From: Ustulina deusta
Taxonomy: Eukaryota > Ascomycota > Sordariomycetes > Xylariales > Xylariaceae
DNA length: 64,000 nt
Assembly (NCBI GenBank): GCA_023159155.1
Contig: JAJNNX010000002.1
Coordinates: 2,108,001 to 2,172,000 of the forward strand
Direction: 5' to 3'
Shown here: piece after piece, positions 32,101 through 44,209 of the stretch
Numbering within the stretch: position 1 is the stretch's first letter
How the letters are laid out: each line of letters opens with the position of its first letter
Notes under the pieces: model-generated
Databases searched by the model: none
What the model was told of the DNA's origin: nothing
Seen by the model: only the letters and a program-made list of their open reading frames with translations
Made by a program: the position numbers and the translations under genes

Positions 32101-33675
32101 GGCTTTACAGAGAGAGTTATCACAGTATAGTCGGAGAATAACAGACACAGAGTACAAGAGCGGTCGCTGCCTATGTAGGGTCTACGTTCCCATTACCCGA
32201 GTAAAAGTTTCTCAACTGTAACTCTCATATTTACCAAACTGTCTTTAATTTCACGACCTATATGGTAGTCGCAGCCTGAGGTAAATTGTAGACGACGAAT
32301 ACTACTCACCGTAGTCAGTAATGAAACTAGATCCACATGAACATTACGCATCATATCTGATGCGCTCGCGGAACACCCTCCTTGCGGAGGACCCCATATC
32401 TTGGACGTATCAAGCACTTGGGATCATGCAGCCCTCCCCCTCCCGTAGCCTTGTTTTTGCCATAATTAAAAACTACTCCCAACCTGGCTACCTGCGCGCA
32501 TAGTCTGCGAATGAGGGATACGCATATATATCTCGTGCCTAGGAAGCAGGTCCTTTTCATCTATTTAGCCATCTCGGATTCTGTCAACTTGACTTCTCCC
32601 TCTTTGTTGAGTCCCTAGCTCGGAGTGATGGTTGAAGTTCATCACGGGTGGCATGGAAACAAGAAAACCCACTATACCCCTCCCACGCCGAGCCCTCACA
32701 ACTCCTCGCTTTATAGTCTGGTTGGCAATCGCACCCACATACTAACACAGTGAAGAAGAATTCGTGACTCTATAGTTGCGGGAACATCCTGACGGTGTTC
32801 CGCTGCTCGTTCCTACAATTCTTGGAACTCCATCACTGTACTATTCTGGCGATTACAAATACCGGACAATAGTGCCACAGCTATCAATTGACTCCTTGGA
32901 TTGTGTACGCCACGCCGGGACTATCTCCGACCCGACGACGGCTTCGCATGGTAATCATCCGCTGGTAAGGATTATTCGGGCTCGCGCAGAGTCGGCAGGT
33001 TTGTATCCCCGAAACCGACCGAGGGAGCGAAATAGCTTCACTGGTAGCGCTTGTAAGCTAGCTTTGCTTACGTATTACCATCTGTCGCAGAGTGCCCCAT
33101 ATATACCGTTAATCCAACTCATGGGGTTCACGGCGTCGTTTTCTCCGAAGCATTATCGGCGCTACCTAGAGAGCCGCAGTAAGTCGCTCGCATCATCTTA
33201 CGCCCCGGCGGGGTTCAATGGATTCCGCACCAAGGTGCATAGTAATATAGGTACCCCATGTAGGAAGCGGGTTTTTGTAGGAAGCGATTCACGTAGCAGA
33301 AAACCCAGTTGGGAGGACTTCAACCACGACCGCCAATCATGCGCCATTACCAAGACGTCGACATATTGTACGTATGTGACGCATAAACGGGGTTACCCGA
33401 CGAGTAGTGTATAGAGCAGCGGGGCACAGAAGGATTTACTTCGCCATTTCACAAGGTGGATTTGCGCACCGACTATCCAGGCTTATTATCAAGCATCGTT
33501 GTATGCTTAGAGATCAAGTAAGTACTTATATATCGTAGCACTGCTATCTCTTGCATCTACCTGTTTACTTGACCGTAAGTAGCATTGTATCATTGTAGCG
33601 TGCTTTCAAGCTCGACGAGACAATCCTCACCCTTCAAACTAGGTAGTTCCTCGACCTTCTTCAGGCTACCCTACT
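29134..33675. other. 4.5-kb gene desert, AT-rich, with relics
   Basis: No gene could be supported. Contents include a T run near 30670, an A17 run at 31648-31665 and many in-frame stops. One protein-like relic at about 31705-31820 (+) reads ESKVMRALMKFYEQYPSGEA then FKDEFLPGRLRPEE before a stop; its family is unknown. The open frame 32776-33414 has no ATG near its start and no recognisable domain. Probably transposon and accessory-gene debris. Confidence 0.5.
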
Positions 33676-34716
33676 ATGTCGTCCTTAAAGCTCAACCCGG
33701 AGTGGGAGGCGTTGTGGCAGCTCGTCGCCTCAATGCCCAGGCCCGTGGTCAACGACGTCTACGATCTCCGCAAAAGTGCAGGCGTGGCGCTGGCAGCATC
33801 GGTCGCAGCGCTCCCGGTACGGACGGATATCGAGGAGACCAAGCACACCATCCAATCGCTCGACGGCACGAACATCGATGTCCATCAGTTGGTGCCGCCA
33901 GCCGCCTCGTCAAACCCCGAACCCCAGCGCGCCATCCTGTACGCGTTCGGCGGGGGCATGATAGCAGGCAGCATCGACCTCTGGCGGGTAGCGATCCAAG
34001 ATCTGGCGCACAGGACCGGCACCCAGGTCTTCGCAGTGCACTATCGCCTAGCGCCCGAGAATCCCGCGCCGGCGGCCGTCGAGGACTTCTACTCGGCCGC
34101 CAAGTGGCTGCAGTTGCACGCCGCCGAGTTCAACGTCGACCCCAAGCGCGTGGTGCTGCACGGGAAGAGCGCGGGTGGCGGGATAGCCGCCGGCACGATG
34201 CTCATGGCCCGCGACAAAGGGCTGCCGCAGCCCCTGGCCGCCGTGGCGCTCACTTACCCGATGCTGGATGACCGGACCGTGCTACCGGCTGATCACCCGG
34301 TACATAAGTACTTGACTTGGGGGATGAAGGCGAACGACCTAGGTTGGAAAGCGCTCATAGGCAGGGAGAAAGGTGAGAGAGACGAACCAGACACAGCGTA
34401 GAGTAGTAGGTGGTGAGAATGCTAATAAGACGAAATTGATTGATTAGAGGAGCGCACTGACGAGAACGTCTCCATCTACGCCGCGCCGGCCAGAGCCAAG
34501 GACCTGAGCGGACTGCCCGACACGTTCATCGATGTCGGCGGTCTGGACTTGTTCAGGGACGAGGACATGCAGTTCGCGGGGAGGCTTGCGGCCGCGGGCG
34601 TCCATGTCGAGTTTCACCTTTATCCTGGTGTCGCTCACGGATTCGACTCCTCGAGAGATATCAAGATTTCTCAAGAAGCAAGATCAGTTCAGACGAGGTT
34701 CTTGACGACTTATTAA
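33676..34716 (+). CDS. HSL-family alpha/beta hydrolase, two exons
   Basis: Model join(33676..34372, 34448..34716), 321 residues. The 75-nt intron has a GTGAGA donor, a GCTAATA branch and a TTAG acceptor. Hormone-sensitive-lipase-type esterases cleave carboxylic esters. The nucleophile is S165 in GKSAGG (163-168), the acid D266 in GGLDLFRDE, and the base H296 in YPGVAHGFD, in the correct order. The oxyanion motif, normally HGGG, reads F91-GGG here, so the first His is absent; activity is likely but may be altered. RLAPENPAPAAVEDFYSA, typical of the family, follows at 124-141. The protein lacks a signal peptide, so it is cytosolic. Confidence 0.85.
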
Positions 34717-35397
34717 GATGTCTGAGTGCTCCCGGCCGGGGAAGCAAGCGAGGCATATTCGTTTGAGAATATGCACTTAGGTTACGAGATGCTACAAGTT
34801 TCTATCTCTCTTCATTAGAAAGATTGCATATAGATCTCATACCTTGAGAGTCGGAGAGACGAGGCGTAGCCCGGGTTGTAAAGCACGACTCGGAGCGTAT
34901 CGCTTCGTTGGGCTTTGATACGATAGGTCGCTATCCCATCGCTTTTTAGAGAAGCATTGCCGTTGTGCAATCCTTCGCTGACACGTAGAACGATACCAAC
35001 CCGAAGACGTTTGTGGTCACATTACGATGTGTTTAGCTACGTCTCATAATTAAAACTGGTGCTACTTGTTAAATTGAATTCCCCACGTCGACCTTCAGGA
35101 ACAGGCATGTGCATAAATGACAGGTCCCGGGGATACGGTGATCGGTGACGGTGTTTGGTGGATGATCTCATTCCTGAAACGACGATCGGCAAACCGTCTC
35201 CTTCCTTCCAGAAATATCCCTGCCAACGCAGATCATCAGCTAAACCTCGCCGAATATAAGGAAACGAACGCCGTTTGACGTCGCCTTGGATAGAGATCTA
35301 GTCGGCCTCGACTTGCGCTAATCACTACGCACCGACAGACCCCAAGTCATCGAGACTTCAGAGACAGTGCCACGGTCACTCCGGCACGCCAATCAAA
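34717..35397. other. intergenic
   Basis: 3' flank of the hydrolase and promoter of the small secreted protein. No gene seen. Confidence 0.5.
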
Positions 35398-35840
35398 ATG
35401 AAGTCCACGATTCAGATGGGTGCCATGCTCGCCCTCATCTCTAGCCAACTTGTCCACGGCTGGAACGCGACGATCTATGACTCTGGCAACTGTACAGGCA
35501 ACCGCGTGCGTTTAGACCCGTCACCAGATACTACACGAGGTGCCTTTTCTGACCTGAAGGGAAATAGTACCATATTTACCCGATGTCGCCGTATACCAAG
35601 TACTTTGAAATGGATGGCTCTTGGGGCGCGGAAATACATTGCACCTTTCAGGGCATAAACAACAGCACGGGCCCTTGTGATGGGCAATTCCCTGTTGGCG
35701 AATCTGTCTTCAGTTCTGTTGGTCCCTGTCGTACGTACTCGGGGGGTCACTCGAGCGGCGAGCACCAAGCAAGTCAAAAGGAAGGCGAGTGCAAGACCAC
35801 GGATTTTTCCATCCGCTCCGTCGTATGTTACGATGACTGA
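35398..35840 (+). CDS. small secreted cysteine-rich protein, two exons
   Basis: Model join(35398..35505, 35568..35840), 126 residues. A 62-nt intron (GTGCGT donor, CTGACC branch, AATAG acceptor) joins two frames that are each too short alone. Residues 1-21 form a signal peptide ending LVHG. The mature protein begins WNATIYDSGNCTGNR and has paired cysteines in the segments EIHCTF, TGPCDG, GPCRTY, GECKTT and VVCYDD. This W-A-x-I-Y...C-x-G pattern with late GxC-x-x-Y is common in small secreted fungal proteins of the effector-like class. Without the intron the frame breaks after 86 codons, so the alternative is a frameshifted pseudogene. Confidence 0.6.
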
Positions 35841-37749
35841 GTGGCGTGGACAATTGGTTATACTGGGGGCCGTCTAGGTGAGATGGTTAGGCCTCGACGA
35901 TGCACACGAGCTGAGCGGCGAAGGGCAATTGAAATACTGCCCCGATAGCTGTGACGGACTAGATACTCAATTAGGCCTGTGTTGTTTCTCTAACATTATT
36001 TTGACGAGGGAGTGTGACCAGTGCAGAGTAGGACATTATATCTGCCCGGGGTGACGCGAAAGCTTCCATCTGCAGACTCAAAAGTTGATCAAGCTTGAGA
36101 CCTGCAGTCAAAAATAGGGTCCGTGGGACCACGACCGTGTACGCTTTTCATGCATACCACATGAGCCAATCAGGACAAATACCTATGCCTCTCCTAGCTA
36201 TTGGTGCTGCCGTGTTCCGTGAAGCAACTTGAGGTGTGACGATTGCCTGAATGGATTTAATAAGGCATCAAACCACTTTCTCGACCTCTAAACCATGATA
36301 GAGGGTAGAGCTACATGCTCGTCTTGATTTCACCCAAGAGCGTGATCCGAAGTGGTTAGGTTGGTTTCAGTTCGTATTGTTGCCGCGATGCTGTCTCATC
36401 CATTGATACTACGGGCCTATGGACTGCGCGAGAAATCACCAAGTTGTCATTGGGTTGCGAGAATGAAAGCGGATTGTAAGGCGTCAGGGCTGTGCCCCAA
36501 ACCCTGCAGCCAGCTAAACTCTCTCTAGATCGAACCTGCACAGCGGCCTCATTGTACACGTCATTGAACATGTCCCATTTAAACATTGATGGTCGCCTTG
36601 TGAACGTCTAGCAATTTGATTCTGCTTGACGAAGAGATCAGGGGTGAGTAGTGAGGCGCTCTCCACCCAGTTGCCCAATTGAGGGATGCCTCTATGTATG
36701 CTACCTAAATGCATGATCTTGAGATGAACATGGGCGGCGCGGGCCGTCGTGAATGACTAATAGCACGGGCGAAGCAACGGGATCACTAGAAACGGAAGCT
36801 AGCTTAGTACCTCTGTTAAAGATCTCGAGGAATATCCCGAAAGAAGATAATGAATGGGCACAATCGCTGGGAATAGAAATGGCAGACATTTTCTTTGCAG
36901 TTCTAGTGAGACTGCGTGGAATACGGCCGTGATCTAAGTGAGATGCGTATAGTCTATCTGGTACGACTAACGAACGCGGAGTGCAGGATTTGTTCGGTGT
37001 AAACGACAAATATGCTACGTAACTCAGTCGACAGTAGGACGATCTGGTGCGAGACACCTTACTACAGCAGAAGGGCGCACCTGAGGAAGACGCTCAACAA
37101 TGGGCGTGGGTATGGTGCTTAACATTGCATCGTTCTATAACGGGCATCGGCCCAAGAGAATGGTAGGGCTTTCTCGAGACAAGAGACAAGGGGCCTGGCT
37201 AAGACGAGTGTCAGCTCAGTATGTCCCGAAGTAGCATAGACGAGGCATACTGAGACATGCATATACATAGCGCATGTGCTGCCGTGATTGGGCGAGTAAA
37301 AGGCATCGATGGCACGCTGAGATAGTGTCAGGTAGCTAAACTCTGAGGCTTTCCTCAAGTGCTGACTGACTCAAGCAATAGGATAGACATATACACGTCG
37401 ATCACTCGAGGGCGCAGGAGCTGCAATGGAACTCTGATGGCCTCGTGTTGATAGCGTCGACACCATCTAGCCTATGTAGGTAGGTATCTTTGCAAGTAGT
37501 TCGAACCGTGATGGCATCTTCTGGAGGTGATGAGATGGTACCTACTCAGCGTGAAGACATGCGGGGTCCCTGGCCGAGACTAGAAAGACCATGGAACCAA
37601 TGAAACACCATGGAGAAGCCATTCGCCCCCGAAACCCACCAGGTAGTTTGAATTTTGGCAGAAGAGGATATTAATACTACCTCTAGTCTAGGTGGCTGTG
37701 ATATAATAATCATTTTGAGACTTTCATATGCCAGATCTAGTGCGTGGTG

Positions 37750-37776
37750 TTTTTTTTTGGGGGGGGGGGGGGGGGG
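37750..37776 (+). repeat. T9G18 homopolymer tract
   Basis: Nine T followed by 18 consecutive G. It could form a G-quadruplex and is a likely site of length polymorphism or sequencing error. Confidence 0.85.
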
Positions 37777-38564
37777 TTTTGGCCGCAGAAAAGGCGAAAC
37801 TAAACAGAAAGTGGGGTTTACCTCCCTTAATTACGACACTACTTACCTACATAGTACCTACAGGTAGGTATCATTCAAATACGGCGCTATACGTTGCTAT
37901 CCTTACTCTGCACTTGAGGGACAGACAATCTCGAGAAAGCCCCAGTGCCATGTCCGACTCCTATCGGTCTCACTCCATCACGTCCAATACCTACAGCAGA
38001 ACCGACAGCTACCTGGCTAACCCCTTTCCTCACTCCCCGGTAATATTAAGCACGGCATATAATACACAACATGCCCGTCTCGTCCATCTACCATTTATTG
38101 TCCCCATCGCAATCTCGAAGATTGTGGAGGGCGAGCCATTGTCATCCCCATTGTCACCGTCATTGTCATCGTTGTCGTCGCGGTCGGCCTCTGGCTCTGC
38201 GAACCCGATATCCCTTGGTTCCGGCATCGTTGCAGTTGACAAAACAAACGCATTAGGCCAACAACTGCTCTCCCAGGCAGAAGGATCGGCGCTTAGTAGC
38301 GCATGATACTGGCCGCATTCACACCAACAATCCAACCCCTCCCCTTGTCCCCCAGCGGCACTCCAGCGCCCGCAATCTATTTTAAACATCAACCGGCTTG
38401 CTGGGCGGTAGGTACCTAGCATAAGGTAGCGTAAGATACCTAAACAATTTTCCCTACTAGCGTCTGATTCTGCGTCCCTTTGAAACACACACACCTACGG
38501 CGGCACACCTATACACCTGTAGAGAAATCCGCTTCGAACTTGGCGTTGTCGTCAACTCCTCCGT

Positions 38565-38590
38565 CACACACGCGCGCGCACGCACACACA
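38565..38590. repeat. alternating CA/CG dinucleotide repeat
   Basis: Alternating purine-pyrimidine tract of about 26 bp, capable of Z-DNA, in the presumed upstream region of crz1. Confidence 0.75.
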
Positions 38591-39467
38591 TGTACTGCAC
38601 AGCCTCGTGAGCTTTTCGTCCTCGCTCTACCTAATCTTCTCGTTCCACTCCTCACACGAGGCGTACCAAGGAAAGGATCGGAAGGACAAAGACACGGCGA
38701 AGCGACGAATCAGGAGAAGGTCAGGGCCAAGGCAAAGGGCACTCATTCGTTGGTGGTGAGTCGACCGCTGCGCTGCTTTGGGCTTTGCGTGAGGGTCCGT
38801 TGGGTTGGAGCGCTCTTACATCACGACGACACGCTTCGCTACGCCAAGCCCGGCAAGCCAACCGATCAGGTACCTGCCTGAGGTAGGTATACTATCTACA
38901 TATCTATCAAGGTGATAGGTATATATCCATCTGTCTAGGTGATAGGTAGTTGGTGCACGAGAACAAGAATAACCCGGGCCAGGCCAGATCCAGCTACCTT
39001 AGCACGTTGGGCCCCACGTCCCCTCATCACTCCGAGTCATTCATCCGGCCTTGCTCCTCCCCTTTCGTTTCGCGTCCTCTCTGGAGGGAAGCCTGCGATA
39101 CGGTACAGCGGCATCCTGCTGCATATAGGACAGAATAGGTGCAGGTTGCGACGCAGCAGCACCGCGGCCCGCTCCCATTGCCCATTCTCGAGAGCGCATT
39201 GCCGTCCTCCCCTTGGCGACCGCTTCTCAGCTCCCCATTCCCATCCCATTCCCGCGCAACTCTGGACGTGTCTCACGTTGGCAGATCCCACCCCGGCCGC
39301 CATTGTTGGTTGGCCGAGTGCGACGCTATAGTCGTCAGACCTGTCGAGCACAGCCCCCTCGTGCCGGCGCTGCGCCACTCTCTGTCAGGCAGACTTTCTT
39401 GTCAACCTTGCGAACCTTGACATCGACATTTCTAAAGACAGAAACAGCACCAACTTGACCCCTCCCC

Positions 39468-41666
39468 ATGGAGCCACACCTTGCCCAGTCCGCAACGCCG
39501 GCACGCGGCCGGTCGCCGTCCGCGGGGCACCAACAGCCTCATATAAGAAATAGTCACTCGCCTTCGCCTCATCCCTATCAGTCCCCAGACGCCTCTATCG
39601 GCCTCGGCATCGGCCTCGACCCCTCGTCAGCTCCCAACCCTCAGTTCACTCCAGACCGCTTCGGCGACTTCAACGGCTGCGACAATCGCTTTTTAACCAC
39701 CTCGCAGCCCCAGCCATTCCCACAACACGGCGCGACCGACTCGATCCCATTCGACGCGAACCAGAGCTTCGCTCAGACCCAACCCGGCTTTTCGCAAGCC
39801 CTGATGACAGCCGATTTCACCGGCGCCGACTTTTCTTTGTTCCCGCCCGCTACACAGGCCGATCAATACAGTGCGACGCAATTGTTTGGCGATCTACCTC
39901 AGAACAACCCCTCGATTCTTGATCCGAACGACCTAGCGAACATGACCTCTCCACAGACACACCACTCCCCTACCCCGCCTCATCTGTTGAAGCCCGAGCC
40001 CGGTTCAACGCATCACTCGCCCTCATTCAACCAACATCAATTTTCGTCCCCTCCAAGTCATTCTAGGCATGCTTCCTTGGGCCCGGAAGCCGCCTTGCTT
40101 CCCGGTCAAGTAGACTGGACTCAAGCCCAGTTTCAAGGACATCGGAGAACACCTTCCGACTACTCTGATGTATCCTCCAATGCGGCGTCGCCGAGCTTAA
40201 CAGCCCATGACGGGTTTGATCATCCTGAACACGGCCACTCGCCCATGCAACGACCCCAGGACAACTTCTACGATGGTGTCATGGGGCTAAACAACTTCAG
40301 CATTTCAGATCCCAATCGCAACAGCCGTAGTCCATCACATAGTCCCCATATATCTCCACGAATACTTCCCCAGATGCCTGAGACCGGCCAACTAAGTCAG
40401 CCTATGATGTTGAATGCCGGATATAGCGGTCCCCCGATTGGCTATCCACTGCAACCAGAAGAATTTCCAACATTACAACAAGAGCTTCCCATAGAACAGA
40501 TACCCCAAGGGTTAGCGCCACCCTCCATCAACATTGATTTTGCTCCCAACGCAAAGCAGAACACATTCGAGCCCCTAAAGCCGCCCATGGATGAAAGTTC
40601 TCTGACTCCCCCTGATAGAGGTAACATCACCCGGATCTAGCTACCCTTAGGTTGTATGTCTGACATTCATGTAGGGCGGCCTAGATCACGGCCACGAGCA
40701 GCTACTGATTCCATGTATAGCGGCGGTGGCGGCAATTCGCGGCCTCAGACACCGGGGAGCCTTTCGCCACACCTAGGTGCTGATCTCGCCAACCGTAGCC
40801 GATCTGGGTCCGAGTCATCATCCAGGTCTCTTTCTCCACTAGCCCCAGGCGATAGGTCCGGTAGCGCCAATGCGGCCTCTCGGAGACGTGTGTCAATGTC
40901 TTCGGTACCTAACAATGTGATTGCGCTTCGACTAGCAGATCCTGAATATCAGGCTGCCCAGGACAGCGGAAACACCAAGAGGGTTCAGAAGCACCCCGCG
41001 ACATTCCAATGCACGCTTTGCCCGAAGAGGTTTACCCGAGCCTATAATCTTCGTTCGCATCTCCGCACTCACACGGATGAGCGGCCTTTCGTATGTACGG
41101 TTTGCGGTAAAGCTTTTGCCAGACAACATGATCGGAAACGCCATGAGGGGCTACACACGGGAGAGAAAAAATTCGTCTGCAAGGGTGAACTAAAGGCCGG
41201 CGGGCAATGGGGTTGCGGTAGAAGATTTGCCCGAGCCGACGCGCTAGGTCGTCATTTCCGGTCCGAAGCTGGTCGGATATGTATCAAACCCCTCTTAGAC
41301 GAGGAGATGATAGAGCGACAGCGTGTCTGGCAGGAGCAGCATATGCAAATGGCCGCCGCACAAAATATGGCTCAGCAACAAGTCATGATGGATCCTGGCG
41401 TCTATCCAGGTATGGACGCCGGTGGATATGGTTTACCGGCTGCGTTGCTGGCACAGTACCCCGCATTAGCCCAGATGAATTGGAGCCAGAGCGACATGGG
41501 CAATGTGGATGATGAGCTCAGCGGTCGGTCAAGTTTCGACGCGTCCGACTACGATGATGGCGAGGAGGCTGGCTATGTTAGCGGGCCCGGGACGGGGTTT
41601 GGCGAAGGCGGAGGCCAGCAAAACTTCGGGGAAATGGGATACGCTAGCGATTACGGTGGGCGTTGA
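39468..41666 (+). CDS. crz1: calcineurin-responsive C2H2 transcription factor Crz1
   Basis: Model join(39468..40620, 40675..41666), 714 residues. The 54-nt intron (GTAACA donor, CTGAC branch, GTAG acceptor) joins TPPDRG to [13 protein letters not shown] in frame. Crz1 is dephosphorylated by calcineurin when Ca2+ rises, enters the nucleus and drives cell-wall, ion and stress genes. The N-terminal 480 residues are Pro/Ser/Gln-rich. PSINID at 352-357 fits a PxIxIT calcineurin docking site. Fingers lie at about 497-517 (CTLCPKRF...H...H), 525-545 (CTVCGKAF) and a variant third at 553-578 ([17 protein letters not shown]). The finger block ends with [11 protein letters not shown], which is characteristic of Crz1. 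The tail is Gln/Gly/Asp-rich. Confidence 0.92.
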
Positions 41667-42967
41667 TTGTTATTGTCATATTTCCCAGCCTTCACTTCAT
41701 GACGATCATTGCGGCGTTTTAGCGGTTTGAGGTTGTCGAGCGATGTATGATGATGATATATACATTGGGCGGTATGTTTTTAATCCAGTTACACTGGCCA
41801 TGTATGAAGCCCTTTTCTTCTTCTTTTTTTCACAAATATGTGCACATGATAGACGCAAAGTTAGATACCACTTATCGAATTAAATATCTTAGATTTTTTT
41901 TACAATGTCCAACTGTTCTAGGACGAGTAGTCACAATTCTCGTGCTATCATTTATGAGGGAATCCGCCGCATGATTGCCGAGTGGTATACGCCGCAATAG
42001 TCTATTAGTCAGTACCTAGTCTTTGTAAGCCTAATATATATCGCGATTATGTAATCAGAAATCGCAACCTTGATAATTACAGGCTGCACTAACAATTACC
42101 AGAAGACAAAATCATTGCTAGCGGCCAAACAAATTACCAGCAGCCAAAATTATTGCTAGGCCTATTACACAGTTCAACTACAGCGATAGCCTGTAGAGGC
42201 AATTATAGTGCAATACTCCTGGTAGCATTTCCTAGGTAGATATGCATTTCTACCAAAAAAATTGAGATATTAGTATGCTTGCCCAAGACCCCTCTCCCCC
42301 GGCTAGGTAGGTAGTTGACGAATACATAGTGCTGAATAATTGAATGCCGTCTTTTGTTCAATCCTGGGGCCCGGCTCAACATGAGACCGCACACGCTATC
42401 GGGTAATAGGTAGCCCGTCGGCCAAAGAATGCGCCCCAGCTAGATTCAAGTTAACTGGGGAAACATTAAGACAGGGCTCAATCAGAACAAAGTATCAATC
42501 TTCCTAAAAGTGCCAAGCCATAGAGGTGCGTGAGGTAGCTGTTATGTAGTTCCCTCCAACTCGATGATGCTTTGTAATTAACGCCGAACTGGGGTTAAAC
42601 AGTCGTGCATCACGTTTACTACCCATGGTCTATCCCATTATGTTCCTAGAGTAGAGAAGCGGTGCCCCGGAACAAACCATAAAAGGGCGGTCTGTCCCGG
42701 TGGTACGGGATAATGGTATGCCTTCGATAGATAGAACCTCTATGTTCTAGTTCTACACTCAATCTTATTTTCTTAGTGGATATAAACGACCTGTCTAAGT
42801 AGCCAGAAACACACTCCTTAAATTAAGCCGATCCTTCGAACTAGGAATCTCTCCACATTTTTCAAGGCCTTACCAGAAGTAAGCAGACCCTTACTCTATA
42901 GGCGACGGGATCTACCAAGATTGTAAACTGATATGGGACTTAGGGAACAAAGGAAGAAGGAAGAAAC
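41667..42967. other. intergenic
   Basis: No gene seen. It contains a degenerate tandem repeat at 42093-42162 and AT-rich DNA. The last 200 bp is the likely promoter of the reductase. Confidence 0.5.
42093..42162 (+). repeat. two imperfect tandem copies of a 35-bp unit
   Basis: CAATTACCAGAAGACAAAAT... at 42093-42127 and CAAATTACCAGCAGCCAAAA... at 42130-42162 align along their length, both running into ATTGCTAG. A weaker third copy may precede them near 42073. Confidence 0.6.
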
Positions 42968-44209
42968 ATGGCCACTGCAAAAGCACTCGTTCTCACCGCG
43001 AAAGGCAAGGCGGATATCAGGGAGCTGCCCCTGCCGAAGGGCCACATCCTCGTTAAAGTTCGTGCTGTCGGCATCAATCCCACGGATTGGAAGAGCATCG
43101 ACGAGGCCGACTCTAGCCGCTTTGGTTCCCGCTCCGGGTGCGATTTTGCCGGCGAGGTTGTTGAGGTTGGCCCCGGCGTGACGAAGGACATCAAGAAGGG
43201 CGACAGGAGTTGTGGATTCGTCTTTGGCGCGTAAGTGCTGCTGTTGCTACTCTCAGAACCCAGCTGTGTAAGAGAAGGACGTATGTGGCTGAAACTGGGA
43301 AATCAACACCGCTAAGCACACCAAATACTAATTTATAACCTTGTAGAAGCTGGCATGCACCGGATAACGGCGCCTTCGGCGAATACGTGGCCGCCACAGA
43401 GCATATGCAGATAAAGACGCCCGACAACATCACGGACGAAGAGGCAGCGACCCTCGGCGTCTCAGTGAGTACAGTAGTATGTCATTGACTAAATTCCGTA
43501 GCGGAATGGATAGAAGAAAGCTCACCCCCCCTCGTCTCCGCAGGGCCAAGGTCTCTACAAGGCTCTGCAGCTCCCGCTCCCGAACAACCCAACCAAGACG
43601 CCGTTTCCGGTCCTCATCTACGGCGGGAGCACGGCCACGGGCATCTACGGCATCAAGTTCGCCAAGGCGTCCGGGCTGACGGTGATCGCGACGGCGTCGC
43701 CGCACAACTTCGAGCTGCTGAAGCGCATCGGGGCCGACCACGTCTTCGACTACAAGTCCCCGACGGTCGGCGCCGACATCCGCGCGCTGACGGGCAACGG
43801 GCTGAAGCACGCGTGGGACTGCACCGGGTACGGGGCCGCGATCAGCGCGGCGGCGCTCAGCGACAGCGAGGACGGCGGCCGCCCGAAATACGCCACCATC
43901 ATCCCCGTCAAGCGGGAGATCTTCGACGACATCAACCCCGCCGTCGACGGCCCGCTCTTCACGCTGGCGTACGACGCCTTCGGCGTCGAGTTCCCCCGCC
44001 TCGGGAAGACGTTCGCCCCGGACCCCGAGGAGGTCGCGTTCGCGGCCGCGTTCTGGGGCATCGCGCGCGGATTGCTCGAGACGGGGACGCTGACGCCCCT
44101 GAAGCCCGAGGTCAACCGGTTTGGCGCCGGGCTCGAGGGCGTCGTGCGTGGACTTGATGAGCTGAGGAATGATAGGGTTAGTGGGACGAAGTTGGTGTAT
44201 ACCTTGTAG
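42968..44209 (+). CDS. ToxD-like zinc-independent enoyl/quinone reductase (MDR family), three exons
   Basis: Model join(42968..43230, 43347..43464, 43544..44209), 348 residues. The introns are 116 nt (GTAAGT...TTGTAG) and 79 nt (GTGAGT...CCGCAG), both in frame. Medium-chain reductases of this fungal branch use NADPH on enoyl or quinone substrates; many are trans-acting partners of polyketide synthases, others are general. The N-terminal GroES-like fold shows VGINPTDWKSID and GCDFAGEVVEVG. The nucleotide site is YGGSTATG (153-160), followed by the strand GLTVIATAS. GADHVFDYKSP and a C-terminal KLVYTL are typical. There are no zinc-ligand cysteines. No polyketide or peptide synthase lies in this window, so the substrate is open. 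Exon 3 is much more GC-rich than its surroundings. Confidence 0.87.

Larger units (their letters stand above)
35841..39467. other. 3.6-kb gene-free region before crz1
   Basis: No gene supported; the ORFs at 36701-37057 and 38030-38494 show no recognisable family. It contains a T9-G18 tract (37750-37776), TAGGTA-rich DNA at 37480-37880 and 38400-38950, and a CA/CG microsatellite (38565-38590). The last kilobase is pyrimidine-rich and probably carries the promoter and long leader of crz1. Confidence 0.5.

Noticed and set aside
32776..33414. 212-codon open frame
   Set aside because: It begins at TTG with no upstream exon found, has no recognisable domain and lies in decayed DNA. Probably chance.
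29134..33675. Intact transposon or retroelement in the gene desert
   Set aside because: No reverse transcriptase, integrase or transposase motif and no long terminal repeats were visible, only scattered relics.
33585..34271. 228-codon plus-strand ORF
   Set aside because: It is the +1 shadow of the HSL hydrolase: Arg/Ala/Gly-rich composition typical of an off-frame reading of GC-rich coding DNA.
36701..37057. 118-codon minus-strand ORF
   Set aside because: It starts in uncharacterised DNA with no family resemblance or splice partner; kept as non-coding.
42968..44209. Secondary-metabolite cluster around the ToxD-like reductase
   Set aside because: No polyketide synthase, peptide synthetase, terpene cyclase or P450 is present within the window. 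Neighbours are Crz1 and a mitochondrial protein.
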